DNA of 64,000 nucleotides from Sphingobacteriia bacterium. GTDB taxonomy: Bacteria; Bacteroidota; Bacteroidia; Chitinophagales; Chitinophagaceae. A program made the position numbers and the translations under genes. The notes beneath the pieces were generated by a model. The model was given only the letters and a program-made list of their open reading frames with translations. It searched no databases and was not told the DNA's origin. The stretch's first letter is position 1. Each line of letters begins with the position of its first letter. Positions 8,226 through 17,020 of the stretch are shown here, piece after piece. The stretch lies in assembly GCA_947452295.1 (NCBI GenBank), contig CANGCK010000009.1, positions 1 through 64,000 of the forward strand. The letters run 5' to 3'.

Positions 8226-9209
8226 ATGCATAAGAATCAACAGAATTATATTGTTCAAAAGTGGGTAACCATTTTAAGCATTGTTTTATTCGTCATAAAA
8301 ATAACCGCCTATTATCTTACTAATTCGTTGGCCATACTTTCGGATGCACTTGAAAGTATTGTAAACATCATTGCGGGTTTTATTGGATTGTACAGTTTAT
8401 TTGTTGCGGCAAAACCTAAAGATTTAGACCATCCATACGGGCATGGCAAAGCTGAGTTTATTTCAGCTGCTGCCGAAGGAAGTTTGGTTATTGCCGCCGG
8501 CATTATTATTATTTATGAAACTATTTTAAATATATTAAACAATACTACTACAAAAGAATTAGACCAGGGTATTTGGCTTATTGCTGTTACAGCGATGCTG
8601 AATTATTTTGCTGGATTTATTTGTATTAAAATTGGCAAAAAAAACAACTCATTGGCACTTACTTCTAGTGGCAAGCATTTACAAATAGACACTTATTCTA
8701 CCGTTGGGGTTTTGGTTGCCATTGCGCTTATTTATTTTACCCAAGTATATTGGTTAGACAAAGCCATCGCCCTAACATTAAGCTTGTGGATTATATACAA
8801 TGGTTACACCATTCTTCGCAAATCATTAGCCGGTATTATGGATGAAGCAGATACGGCTTTACTCAATCAATTTATTGAAGAATTAAATACCCACAAAAAA
8901 GACAATTGGATAGACCTCCATAATTTACGAGTGATTAAGTATGGAGATTTATTGCACATCGACTGTCACTTTACCCTGCCCTGGTATTTAAACATCAATG
9001 AAGGGCATGCTGAAATAGACGCATTATCAGATCTTATTAAAAACAAATTTGGTGATAAAATTGAGTTGTTTGTACATACAGATGGCTGCGTTGAATACAG
9101 CTGTGCCATCTGTGTAAAAACAAACTGCAATCAAAGAATACATCCGTTTGAAAAGCAATTGAAATGGACGATGGAAAATGTAATTTCGAATTATAAACAC
9201 AGGATGTAA
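8226..9209 (+). CDS. Cation diffusion facilitator (CDF) family metal transporter
   Basis: Proton-coupled divalent metal exporter of the inner membrane. Six predicted membrane segments fill the first 210 residues. Family marks are SLAILSDALES in TM2, DLDHPYGHGKAE in the TM2-3 loop and HLQID (HxxxD) in TM5. The C-terminal cytosolic domain ends with a Cys-rich stretch (DGCVEYSCAICVKTNC) that may bind metal. The ATG at 8226 is preferred over the in-frame TTG six bases upstream. The substrate (Zn, Fe or Mn) is not determined. Confidence 0.92.
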   Translation: MHKNQQNYIVQKWVTILSIVLFVIKITAYYLTNSLAILSDALESIVNIIAGFIGLYSLFVAAKPKDLDHPYGHGKAEFISAAAEGSLVIAAGIIIIYETILNILNNTTTKELDQGIWLIAVTAMLNYFAGFICIKIGKKNNSLALTSSGKHLQIDTYSTVGVLVAIALIYFTQVYWLDKAIALTLSLWIIYNGYTILRKSLAGIMDEADTALLNQFIEELNTHKKDNWIDLHNLRVIKYGDLLHIDCHFTLPWYLNINEGHAEIDALSDLIKNKFGDKIELFVHTDGCVEYSCAICVKTNCNQRIHPFEKQLKWTMENVISNYKHRM

Positions 9210-9243
9210 AATTCAAAAGTAAAAAGTAAAAAATCAAAAAATA
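9210..9243. repeat. A-rich AAAAGTAAAAAGT-type low-complexity tract
   Basis: Loose repeats of AAGTAAAAA and ATCAAAAAA fill the CDF to M20 peptidase gap. Similar tracts occur at 14084-14116, 27828-27862, 31795-31916 and 39690-39755. Confidence 0.6.
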
Positions 9244-9249
9244 TAGGTT

Positions 9250-10620
9250 ATGCAAGTTTGGAAAGATTATCAGGAACAACATAAAGACAGGTTTTTAAAT
9301 GAGTTATTAGATTTATTACGTATACCGAGTATAAGTGCCAAAGCAGAACACAAAGATGACATGTTGCATTGCGCAGAAGAGGTTAAAGCACGCTTATTAG
9401 AGGCGGGTGCCGACTTGGTTACTATTTATCCCACTGATGGGCACCCGATTGTATATGGTGAAAAAATTGTAGACCCAACAAAACCTACTGTACTTGTATA
9501 CGGACACTATGATGTACAACCTGCAGACCCACTTGAATTGTGGAATAGTGGCCCATTTGATCCAGTTATAGTAGATGGAAAAATATTCGCTCGCGGTTCA
9601 TGCGATGACAAAGGTCAATTTTACATGCATGTAAAAGCCTTAGAAACTTTTACTAAAACAAATACCTTACAAACGAATATTAAATTTATTATAGAAGGAG
9701 AAGAAGAAATTGGTAGTCCGAATTTAGCCACTTTTGTTACCAACAATAAAGCATTGTTAAAAGCAGATGTAATATTAATTAGCGATACATCTATGTTAAG
9801 TATGGAGAATCCCTCTATAGATATTGGTGTAAGAGGATTAAGTTATATTGAAGTAGAAGTTACCGGAGCTAATAGAGATTTACATAGTGGCGTATATGGT
9901 GGTGCCGTTGCGAACCCACTTACAATTCTATCTAAAATGATTGCGTCTTGTCATGATGAAAACAATCATATTACCATACCCGGATTTTATGATGATGTGG
10001 TAGAAGCAACTCCAGAAGAAAGAGAAAAAATGGCGCAAGCACCATTTGATGAAGCTGAATACAAAGAAGATTTAGGGATTAAGGAAGTATGGGGGGAGCA
10101 AGGATTTACTACAAATGAAAGGACAGGAACAAGACCAACTATTGAAGTAAATGGCATGTGGGGTGGTTATACCGGTGAGGGTGCTAAAACAGTGCTTCCT
10201 TCAAAAGCATTTGCTAAAATTTCTGCACGATTGGTTCCTAATCAGTCTTCTGCAGTAATTACAAAGAAATTATTGGATTATTTTACTTCCATTGCACCAA
10301 AAGGTGTTACTGTAAAAGCAGCGGAACACCATGGCGGAGAGCCTTATATGACACCCATTGATTCTGTAGCATACAAAGCAGCATCAAAGGCAGTATTAGC
10401 AACATTTGGGAAAGAACCTATTCCAGTGCGTGGCGGTGGAAGCATTCCTATATGTGCTTTGTTTGAAAAAGAATTGGGATTAAAGATTGTATTTTTAGGA
10501 TTTGGTTTAGACAGTGACAACCTCCATAGTCCGAACGAAAAATACAATGTATTCAATTTTTACAAAGGCATAGAAACGATTCCTTATTTCCATCAATACT
10601 TTGCAGAAATGAATGCATAA
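9250..10620 (+). CDS. M20-family dipeptidase
   Basis: Zinc-dependent cytosolic peptidase of family M20 (dipeptidase/ArgE-like), 456 residues. Metal and catalytic residues are visible in VYGHYDVQPADP (His and Asp), ARGSCDDKGQFYMH (bridging Asp), IEGEEEIGSPNL (Glu pair) and NLHSPNEKYN near the C-terminus (His). The lid/dimerisation domain is inserted at about residues 195-340 (DLHSGVYGG start). The stop codon is followed 4 bp later by the S4-domain gene, so the two are probably co-transcribed. Confidence 0.93.
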   Translation: MQVWKDYQEQHKDRFLNELLDLLRIPSISAKAEHKDDMLHCAEEVKARLLEAGADLVTIYPTDGHPIVYGEKIVDPTKPTVLVYGHYDVQPADPLELWNSGPFDPVIVDGKIFARGSCDDKGQFYMHVKALETFTKTNTLQTNIKFIIEGEEEIGSPNLATFVTNNKALLKADVILISDTSMLSMENPSIDIGVRGLSYIEVEVTGANRDLHSGVYGGAVANPLTILSKMIASCHDENNHITIPGFYDDVVEATPEEREKMAQAPFDEAEYKEDLGIKEVWGEQGFTTNERTGTRPTIEVNGMWGGYTGEGAKTVLPSKAFAKISARLVPNQSSAVITKKLLDYFTSIAPKGVTVKAAEHHGGEPYMTPIDSVAYKAASKAVLATFGKEPIPVRGGGSIPICALFEKELGLKIVFLGFGLDSDNLHSPNEKYNVFNFYKGIETIPYFHQYFAEMNA

Positions 10621-10624
10621 TACC

Positions 10625-11011
10625 ATGAGCACTGAAAAAGAAAAACTCAGGATTGATAAATACCTATGGTCGATTCGTTTGTTTAAAACAAGAAGCCAGG
10701 CAGGCGATGCATGCAGTAAAGGGAAGGTAAAGTTTAATGGCGATAATGTAAAAGCCTCCAGAGTAGTAGGGATTGGAGATGAATATGAAGTAAAGACAGA
10801 AGCCAAAAAATGGCGGATTAAAGTTACTGGACTATTGCATACCAGAGTTCAATACAGCGAAGCCATTAAATTTTACATTGATATTACACCAGAAGAAGAG
10901 GTAGACAAAGTGACATTTGTGGCATCTAGTTTTCATACCGGAAAAAGGTTAAGTAAAGTGGGGCGACCAACTAAAAAAGAACGAAGGGATTTGGGCGATT
11001 TTATGGAATAG
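10625..11011 (+). CDS. S4-domain RNA-binding protein (Hsp15-like)
   Basis: Small RNA-binding protein of the HslR/Hsp15 type, which in E. coli binds 50S subunits stalled with peptidyl-tRNA. The S4 fold is at residues 8-65 (LRIDKYLWSIRLFKTRSQAG, then KGKVKFNGDNVKASRVVGIGDEYEV), followed by a basic tail with KVGRPTKKERRDL. I start at the ATG at 10625 (128 residues); the upstream ATG at 10613 would overlap the peptidase gene by 8 bp and add four residues. Confidence 0.9.
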   Translation: MSTEKEKLRIDKYLWSIRLFKTRSQAGDACSKGKVKFNGDNVKASRVVGIGDEYEVKTEAKKWRIKVTGLLHTRVQYSEAIKFYIDITPEEEVDKVTFVASSFHTGKRLSKVGRPTKKERRDLGDFME

Positions 11012-11065
11012 CTGGTACTATTTCAACAGTAACTATTCGCAACTTATTTCAAGTAAAAATTAATT

Positions 11066-11746
11066 ATGATCATCGATATTATAACTGTTGTACCCGAATT
11101 GTTGGCAAGTCCATTTGGCCACAGTATCATGAAACGAGCACAAGAAAAAGGTTTGCTTACTGTAAATGTCCACAATTTACGCAAGTGGGCTATAAACAAA
11201 CATGCACAGGTTGATGATTACCCGTATGGTGGAGGTGCAGGAATGGTGCTAATGTGTGAGCCCTTGGCAAATGCCATAGATGAATTACAAAAAGAAAAAA
11301 CGTTTGACGAAATTATTTATATGACACCCGATGGAAATCGGTTTAACCAGCAAGCAGCCAACCAACTCTCGTTAAAAGAAAATTTGCTGATTATTTGCGG
11401 GCATTATAAAGGGATTGATGAACGTATTAGGGCACAATACGTAACCATGGAGATATCGATAGGGGATTATGTTTTAAGTGGAGGAGAACTGGCAGCAGCA
11501 GTTGTAGTAGATGCAATAGGTAGATTAATACCAGGCGTATTAAGTGATGAAACATCTGCCCTATTCGATTCTTTCCAAGATAATTTGTTGGCACCTCCTG
11601 TTTATACCCGCCCTGCCGATTTTAGGGGAGACAAAGTACCTGAAATATTATTACAAGGCGATCCAAAAAAAGTAGAAGCATGGCGCTATGAACAGTCGCT
11701 TCAAAGAACGCAATTAAGACGACCCGATTTGTTGAATGAACAATAA
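11066..11746 (+). CDS. trmD: tRNA (guanine37-N1)-methyltransferase
   Basis: Methylates G37 of tRNAs next to the anticodon and prevents frameshifting; SPOUT-class trefoil-knot enzyme. The 226 residues include [11 protein letters not shown] at the start, [18 protein letters not shown] (substrate loop), the SAM-binding knot [13 protein letters not shown] and [23 protein letters not shown], and the C-terminal DNA/tRNA-binding [10 protein letters not shown]. Length is normal. It is separated from rimM and rpsP, with which it shares an operon in many bacteria. Confidence 0.97.
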   Translation: MIIDIITVVPELLASPFGHSIMKRAQEKGLLTVNVHNLRKWAINKHAQVDDYPYGGGAGMVLMCEPLANAIDELQKEKTFDEIIYMTPDGNRFNQQAANQLSLKENLLIICGHYKGIDERIRAQYVTMEISIGDYVLSGGELAAAVVVDAIGRLIPGVLSDETSALFDSFQDNLLAPPVYTRPADFRGDKVPEILLQGDPKKVEAWRYEQSLQRTQLRRPDLLNEQ

Positions 11747-11863
11747 GTTGTGTTCACTCATCCTTCATTTGTACCATTCGGAGAATATAACAGAATGGTT
11801 TGCAATATATACTTCATTTTTGCGTGCTTTTATTTAAATATGCAATACCAATAGATCTTTTTT

Positions 11864-14083
11864 ATGAAATTCTTTTTTTTATTACTATCATTTGTATTAA
11901 TTACTGGAGGCAACGCACAAAATAGCGATGTAGCATCAATTCAAAAAAATTACCAATTACTCATAAAACGAGTAAATACCCCAATTAAAATAGATGGAAT
12001 TATACAGGATGAAGAATGGTCCGGCGCTAAAATAATTAATTCACTTTGGCAGAAATACCCCAATGATAAGAATAAAGCAACGCGCAAAACGGAAGTAAGA
12101 ACAGCATACGACGATAAAAATTTATATGTTGCTTTTACTTGTTATGATTCGGGGAAAGTATTTATACAAAGTTTGAAAAGAGATTTTGGTCATGACGCAA
12201 ATGATTGTGTAGCCTTAATTATAGACCCAATTAATAGCCACAATAATGGGTTCTTTTTTATTGTAAATGCATTTAATGCGCAAAGTGAAGATCAACTTAC
12301 TGCTGCAGGTCCTAATGGTTTGAATTTTAGTTGGGACCAAAAATGGATTTCGGCAACGCAAAGATATAACGACAGATGGGTGGCAGAAATGGCCATTCCA
12401 TTTAAAACACTCCGATATGCTGCCGATAAAAAAACTTGGGGTATTAACTTTTTGCGGGTAGATACCAAAACAAATGAATATGGTGTTTGGACGAATGTAC
12501 CGGTGAATTTCCCTTCGTATGATTTAGGATATACAGGTGCATTGGTTTGGGAAGAGGCACCTCCTAAACCGGGCAGTAATACTGTATTAATTCCATATGT
12601 AACCGCTCAGGTAGACCAAAATAAGCAGGAAAGCAACCACGTTAATACAACACCCAATGCCGGATTTGATGCAAAAATTGGACTTACTTCTGCACTGAAT
12701 TTAGACCTAACCATGAATCCCGATTTCTCTCAGGTAGAAGTAGATAATCAGGTTACCAACTTAACGCGATTCAATATTTTTTTACCGGAAAGAAGAACCT
12801 TTTTCTTAGAAAATGCCGATCTGTTTTCTGGATATGGCATAGACCCCATTCGGCCTTTTTACTCTAGAAGAATTGGGTTGGATGCCGATGGCAACAAAAT
12901 TCCCATTATATTAGGAGCAAGGGTTTCGGGTAATTTAACAAAAAATACTCGGCTAGGATTTATGAACATGCAAACGGGCAGAAAAGGAAGTTATTCTCCG
13001 GAAAACTACACTGCGTTATCGGTAGACCAGCGTGTATTTAAACGATCGAGCATTAAAGCTTATATGCTCAACAGACAAGGTTTTATGACGGAGCAAGAAA
13101 AACAACAAAATCCTTTAAATGAATTTGGAAGAAATGCAGGAGTAGAATTTAACTATTCAGATTTAGCCGGAAAATGGGGTGCTTGGGCAACTTACCATCA
13201 TTCATTTAAACCAACAATCACCAACGCCAATCAATATTATAGCACGGGCATTAACTACAATTCCAGGAACCTTTCTGCGGTAATAGATTTAACCAATGTA
13301 GGAACAAATTATTATACCGATATGGGTTATGTTGAAAGGATTGAAAATTATGATGCTGCGAGAGATACCGTTATTCGGCTCGGTTTTAAACATGCTTATG
13401 GCAATGTTGAATATAGAATAATTCCTAAAACAGGACAAGTAACCCGTTATACGCTTACAGCTGAAAACTATTTGGTTTACAACCCTAATAATAGTTTTAA
13501 TGAAATGAATACCAGTTTAATGTTTAATACGCAATTTAGAAGCACTCAAAATGTGGTTTTTTCGGTTAATAATTCGCTGGTAGATTTACTGTATCCTATT
13601 TCATTTACAGGAGCCACCCCTATACCTTCGGGAAAATACGAATATAAAAAGGTGGATGTTAGATACAACTCCGATTTCAGAAAATCTTTTAGTTATTTTT
13701 TTGCTGGAGGTTACGGTAATTTTTATAATGGAACCAATACTAATATCAACACTGGCATCACTTTTAGACATTTACCCCACTTAACACTGAACCTTAATTT
13801 TCAATACAACAAACTTCAGTTTCCAGCTCAATATGGTTCTACCGAATTGTTCTTAATTGCTCAACGCACCGAAATTAATTTTTCAACCAAGCTATTCTGG
13901 ACTACTTTTTTACAATACAATACACAACGCAACAATATCAACATTAATAGCCGTCTACAATATCGATTTAAGCCCATGAGTGATTTGTTTTTAGTGTATA
14001 CCGACAATTATTTTACGGATCCATTTTTTACCAATAAAAATAGGGCGTTGGTATTGAAGATTAATTATTGGCTGAACTTATAA
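11864..14083 (+). CDS. CBM9-like/DUF5916 outer-membrane protein
   Basis: Exported 739-residue protein with an N-terminal signal peptide (MKFFFLLLSFVLITGGNAQ). Residues 35-230 look like a carbohydrate-binding family 9-type beta sandwich (PIKIDGIIQDEEWSGAK, YDDKNLYVAFTCYD). The rest matches the DUF5916 pattern, with NPDFSQVEVDNQVTNLTRF and PERRTFFLENADLF followed by alternating beta strands suggesting an outer-membrane barrel. It ends in an aromatic-rich strand, as barrel proteins do. The substrate is unknown; such proteins are common in Bacteroidota and often annotated only as hydrolase-like. Confidence 0.8.
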   Translation: MKFFFLLLSFVLITGGNAQNSDVASIQKNYQLLIKRVNTPIKIDGIIQDEEWSGAKIINSLWQKYPNDKNKATRKTEVRTAYDDKNLYVAFTCYDSGKVFIQSLKRDFGHDANDCVALIIDPINSHNNGFFFIVNAFNAQSEDQLTAAGPNGLNFSWDQKWISATQRYNDRWVAEMAIPFKTLRYAADKKTWGINFLRVDTKTNEYGVWTNVPVNFPSYDLGYTGALVWEEAPPKPGSNTVLIPYVTAQVDQNKQESNHVNTTPNAGFDAKIGLTSALNLDLTMNPDFSQVEVDNQVTNLTRFNIFLPERRTFFLENADLFSGYGIDPIRPFYSRRIGLDADGNKIPIILGARVSGNLTKNTRLGFMNMQTGRKGSYSPENYTALSVDQRVFKRSSIKAYMLNRQGFMTEQEKQQNPLNEFGRNAGVEFNYSDLAGKWGAWATYHHSFKPTITNANQYYSTGINYNSRNLSAVIDLTNVGTNYYTDMGYVERIENYDAARDTVIRLGFKHAYGNVEYRIIPKTGQVTRYTLTAENYLVYNPNNSFNEMNTSLMFNTQFRSTQNVVFSVNNSLVDLLYPISFTGATPIPSGKYEYKKVDVRYNSDFRKSFSYFFAGGYGNFYNGTNTNINTGITFRHLPHLTLNLNFQYNKLQFPAQYGSTELFLIAQRTEINFSTKLFWTTFLQYNTQRNNININSRLQYRFKPMSDLFLVYTDNYFTDPFFTNKNRALVLKINYWLNL

Positions 14084-14116
14084 AAAGTAAAAAATCAAAA
14101 TCAAAAAATAAAAATT
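14084..14116. repeat. A-rich AAAAAGTAAAAAATC low-complexity tract
   Basis: The tract directly follows the DUF5916 stop codon and resembles the one after the CDF gene at 9210-9243. Confidence 0.55.
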
Positions 14117-14220
14117 TGCATTATTTGGGTGCATATTCATAAAATCTAGTTCTTTTTTGATTGATAAGGTTTTATGACTTTTTGAAATATTGACTTTTTA
14201 ATTGTTATCATAACAATTTT

Positions 14221-14300
14221 TGATTGCATTCCTAAAATATTATAACAATTTAGGAATGTAATCCTAATTTATTATGTATTTTTGGGATTACAATCCTAAA
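14221..14300. promoter_or_regulatory. Three copies of an 18-bp pseudo-palindrome upstream of the AAA-DUF4143 gene
   Basis: The motif TTAGGAWTGYAATCCNAA occurs at 14250-14267 (plus) and inverted at 14282-14299 (reads TTAGGATTGTAATCCCAA on the minus strand), with a shorter inverted copy at 14221-14235. The left and middle copies also pair as 10-bp arms CATTCCTAAA / TTTAGGAATG with a 12-bp spacer. The last copy ends 3 bp before the ATG. Position and symmetry suggest operator sites, possibly for the gene's own winged-helix segment. Confidence 0.65.
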
Positions 14301-14302
14301 AT

Positions 14303-15430
14303 ATGATAAAAAGGGTATTATTAAACAGTGTTCAAGCCAAGTTTAATAAGGGGAAAGCCATATTATTATTCGGTCCAAGGCAGGTGGGTAAATCTACCTT
14401 AATAGAAAACCTGCTTCAAGGGAACGAGCATATATATATGACAGGCGATGATTTTAATGATCGTCAATTGCTTACCAATTCCAGTATATCAGGATTAAAA
14501 TCGATCATAGGTAAAAACACCATTTTATTTATTGATGAGGCACAAATAATACCCAATATTGGATTAACCATTAAGTTGATTACAGATCATATAAAGCAGG
14601 TGCAGGTAATAGCAACCGGCTCTTCGGCATTTGAATTAGCCGATAAAATGAATGAGCCTTTAACAGGCCGCGAATATGAGTTTTATTTATACCCAATTAG
14701 CTTCCAGGAAATGGTAGCCCACCACGGTTTATTACAAGAAAAAAGAATGCTCGATCATCGATTGGTATATGGCTATTATCCGGAGATTGTAATGAAACAA
14801 GGAGAAGAAAAAGAATTGCTGCAATTATTGGCCGGCAGCTATTTATATAAAGACTTGTTGAAATTAGAACAAATAAAAAAGCCACAAATACTAGAAAATT
14901 TATTGAAAGCATTGGCACTTCAAATAGGCAATGAAGTGAATTATAATGAATTGGGGCAAACCATTGGAGCGGATAACAAAACGGTGGAGAAATACATAGA
15001 TTTATTAGAAAAAGCGTTTGTAGTATTTAAACTTCCGGCATTTAACCGGAATGTGCGCAACGAATTAAAGAAAGGAAAGAAAATATATTTTTATGATTGC
15101 GGCGTCAGAAACGCCATCATCAATGAATTTAAACCATTTGAAATTCGGCAAGATAAAGGAGCGCTTTGGGAGAATTTTGTTTTGGCGGAGCGCATGAAAT
15201 ACTTACGCTACAACCATATCACAACCAAACAATATTTTTGGCGAACAACTCAGCAACAGGAAATTGATTTAATTGAAGAATACGGCAAGAAACTAAAAGC
15301 ATTTGAAATAAAATTGCACGCAAAAGAAAAAGTTCGGTTCTCGGAAACATTTACCGGCAACTACCCAAATACGGAATTACATAAAATATGTAAAGAGAAT
15401 TTGGAAGAGTATTTGTTGGAAAGTGATTAA
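14303..15430 (+). CDS. AAA-family ATPase with DUF4143 domain
   Basis: Stand-alone ATPase of the COG1373 type, 375 residues. The AAA_14 part has Walker A GPRQVGKST (24-32) and Walker B ILFIDEAQ. A winged-helix-like segment follows at about 205-240 (NELGQTIGADNKTVEKYIDLL). The C-terminal DUF4143 part shows a PD-(D/E)xK-like set: LWENF, EIDLI and AFEIKL. No partner gene is adjacent. The role of this family is not established; a nuclease or regulatory function is inference only. The upstream gap carries three copies of a palindrome unique to this gene. Confidence 0.88.
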   Translation: MIKRVLLNSVQAKFNKGKAILLFGPRQVGKSTLIENLLQGNEHIYMTGDDFNDRQLLTNSSISGLKSIIGKNTILFIDEAQIIPNIGLTIKLITDHIKQVQVIATGSSAFELADKMNEPLTGREYEFYLYPISFQEMVAHHGLLQEKRMLDHRLVYGYYPEIVMKQGEEKELLQLLAGSYLYKDLLKLEQIKKPQILENLLKALALQIGNEVNYNELGQTIGADNKTVEKYIDLLEKAFVVFKLPAFNRNVRNELKKGKKIYFYDCGVRNAIINEFKPFEIRQDKGALWENFVLAERMKYLRYNHITTKQYFWRTTQQQEIDLIEEYGKKLKAFEIKLHAKEKVRFSETFTGNYPNTELHKICKENLEEYLLESD

Positions 15431-15443
15431 AGAGGAGGTGAAT

Positions 15444-15539
15444 ATGAATATAGATTTTAAGTGTATTTCTTCCACTCCATTGTATGTTAAAGCGGTAGTT
15501 TTATTGTTGGAGAAGGACTTCCTCGATCTGAAGATATAA
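15444..15539 (+). CDS. Possible small ORF (31 codons) with a strong ribosome binding site
   Basis: An ATG follows AGGAGGTG at optimal spacing, 13 bp after the DUF4143 ATPase stop codon, and opens a 31-residue frame (begins MNIDFKC, ends FLDLKI). Such a perfect Shine-Dalgarno sequence is rare in this window. I recognise no family. It may be a real small protein, the 5' end of a decayed gene, or chance. Confidence 0.25.
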   Translation: MNIDFKCISSTPLYVKAVVLLLEKDFLDLKI

Positions 15540-15655
15540 TACTGGTATTTTTTTTTTGAATACATCCCAAACAATTGAATAGTTTATCCATATGTAGTCG
15601 AGAATAAGACGAGATCGCAAAATGATAATAGTTCGATTACAATAGCACACATACA

Positions 15656-16771
15656 TCAACTATCACCCTCCGCTACAAGCACATAAGATGTATTTTTACC
15701 CAAACCCTCTTCTTTCTTCAACATATTCTTCTCCATTAAATCCGTTATATCTCTGAGGGCTGTGTCTCTTGAACACTTTGTTATTTTTGCATACTTGGTA
15801 GTAGTAAACTTTCCTTCAAAGCCATCTAATAATTTATTAATGATTATATGCTGACGGCCATTCAACGCTACCATTGCATTTCTGTTCCAAAAAGAAGCTT
15901 TTGTTAAAACCGAAGACAAAATTATTTCAGTAGCAGCATATGCTCTTGCTAAACAACCCAAAAACCATTGCACCCAAATGGTAATATCCAATGATCCTTT
16001 TTGTGTTTGTTCTAAAATAAAATAATACTCTTTTCGCTCTTTGCTAATTTGTACACTCATGCTGTAGAAACAAAACGGAGTATTGTCATTTTTTGCTAAT
16101 TGCAAATCAGCAACTGCTCTTGCAATACGGCCATTTCCATCTTCAAAAGGATGCAGTGTAACAAACCACAAGTGAGCAATAGCTGCTTTTAATAACCCAT
16201 TCAAGTCTGTTTGATTGTACCACAACAAAAAACTGTCCATTTGCTCATTCAATGTATCGGAAGATGGTGCTTTAAAGTGAACCTGCTCTTTCCCCATAGG
16301 ACCGGAAATCACTTGCATTGGATCATCCGCTGAATTTTTCCTCCAACCGGCTACTTCAATTTTATTCATTCCACTATAACCCGTTGGAAACAATGCAGCA
16401 TGCCAGGCAAAGAGCCTGTCTTTACTAAGATCTGTATTGTAGTTTTGTGTTGCATCAATCATCATTTCTACCACTCCATCTACGTGTCGGTCTGAAGGTA
16501 CAAGTCCGGCTATTTCTATTCCCAGTTTACGAGCAACCGATGATCGTACCTGATGAATATCTAAAATTTCTCCTTCAATTTCACTTGTTTTAATAACATC
16601 CTGTGTAAGTGTTTCTAAATTAGCTTCGGTTTTTAACTCAAACCCTAATGTCTCCATCCTTCCTAATAATTTCCCCTGCTGCGAACTTAGTTGGAGCAAT
16701 AACGGATTGATTGCTTCCTGATTCCATGTAAATGATGGCCAATTGGCTAATTGATAGATATATTTACTCAC
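15656..16771 (-). CDS. Fic-family protein with DUF4172 N-terminal domain and winged-helix C-terminus
   Basis: Predicted AMP-transferase of the Fic fold, 371 residues. Residues 5-85 match DUF4172 and contain the class II autoinhibitory motif [S/T]xxxE[G/N] at 62-67 (TSEIEG). The catalytic loop HPFEDGNGR is at 207-215, with His207 as the expected base, so the enzyme looks intact and self-inhibited. A winged-helix-like tail lies at about 305-365. The start is GTG (16771). Eleven bases upstream begin two nested palindromes, so self-regulation through the winged helix is a reasonable inference. Targets are unknown. Confidence 0.92.
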   Translation of the reverse strand: MSKYIYQLANWPSFTWNQEAINPLLLQLSSQQGKLLGRMETLGFELKTEANLETLTQDVIKTSEIEGEILDIHQVRSSVARKLGIEIAGLVPSDRHVDGVVEMMIDATQNYNTDLSKDRLFAWHAALFPTGYSGMNKIEVAGWRKNSADDPMQVISGPMGKEQVHFKAPSSDTLNEQMDSFLLWYNQTDLNGLLKAAIAHLWFVTLHPFEDGNGRIARAVADLQLAKNDNTPFCFYSMSVQISKERKEYYFILEQTQKGSLDITIWVQWFLGCLARAYAATEIILSSVLTKASFWNRNAMVALNGRQHIIINKLLDGFEGKFTTTKYAKITKCSRDTALRDITDLMEKNMLKKEEGLGKNTSYVLVAEGDS

Positions 16772-16781
16772 TTTAACCTAG

Positions 16782-16850
16782 TATTTAAGGCGAATATACC
16801 AACTATTCGCCTTAAATACTGTTATTCGCCTTATAAAATAAGGCAAATAA
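16782..16850. promoter_or_regulatory. Paired palindromes upstream of the first fic gene
   Basis: A perfect 15-bp inverted repeat (TATTTAAGGCGAATA at 16782-16796 and its complement at 16804-16818, 7-bp spacer) is followed by a second 13-bp pair (TTATTCGCCTTAT at 16822-16834 and a one-mismatch complement at 16838-16850). All four arms share TTCGCCTTA. They lie in the 5' region of the minus-strand fic gene and look like a double operator. Confidence 0.7.
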
Positions 16851-16900
16851 GGTATGACAAACTAAATAGGAAGTAAAAAACATTGATATTTTATTTACTA

Positions 16901-16992
16901 AAAGTAAAATTATTTATATTTAATTTTACTTTATCGGTTTAAAGTAAAATTACTTTTGTTTAATTTTACTTTATCGGATTATAGTAAAATTA
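16901..16992. promoter_or_regulatory. 40-bp tandem palindromes upstream of the second fic gene
   Basis: Two 40-bp tandem units (16901-16940 and 16941-16980) each contain the perfect 12-bp inverted repeat AAAGTAAAATTA / TAATTTTACTTT with an 8-bp spacer, followed by ATCGG. A third half-site starts at 16981. The set ends 28 bp before the ATG of the plus-strand fic gene and differs in sequence from the palindromes of the divergent fic gene. Confidence 0.7.
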
Positions 16993-17020
16993 AACATATT
17001 AAACTGTATATTTTTTATAT

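Noticed and set aside
16901-16992. Possible CRISPR or integration site from the 40-bp repeats
   Set aside because: Only two and a half AT-rich units, each itself palindromic and directly upstream of a gene; an operator fits better.
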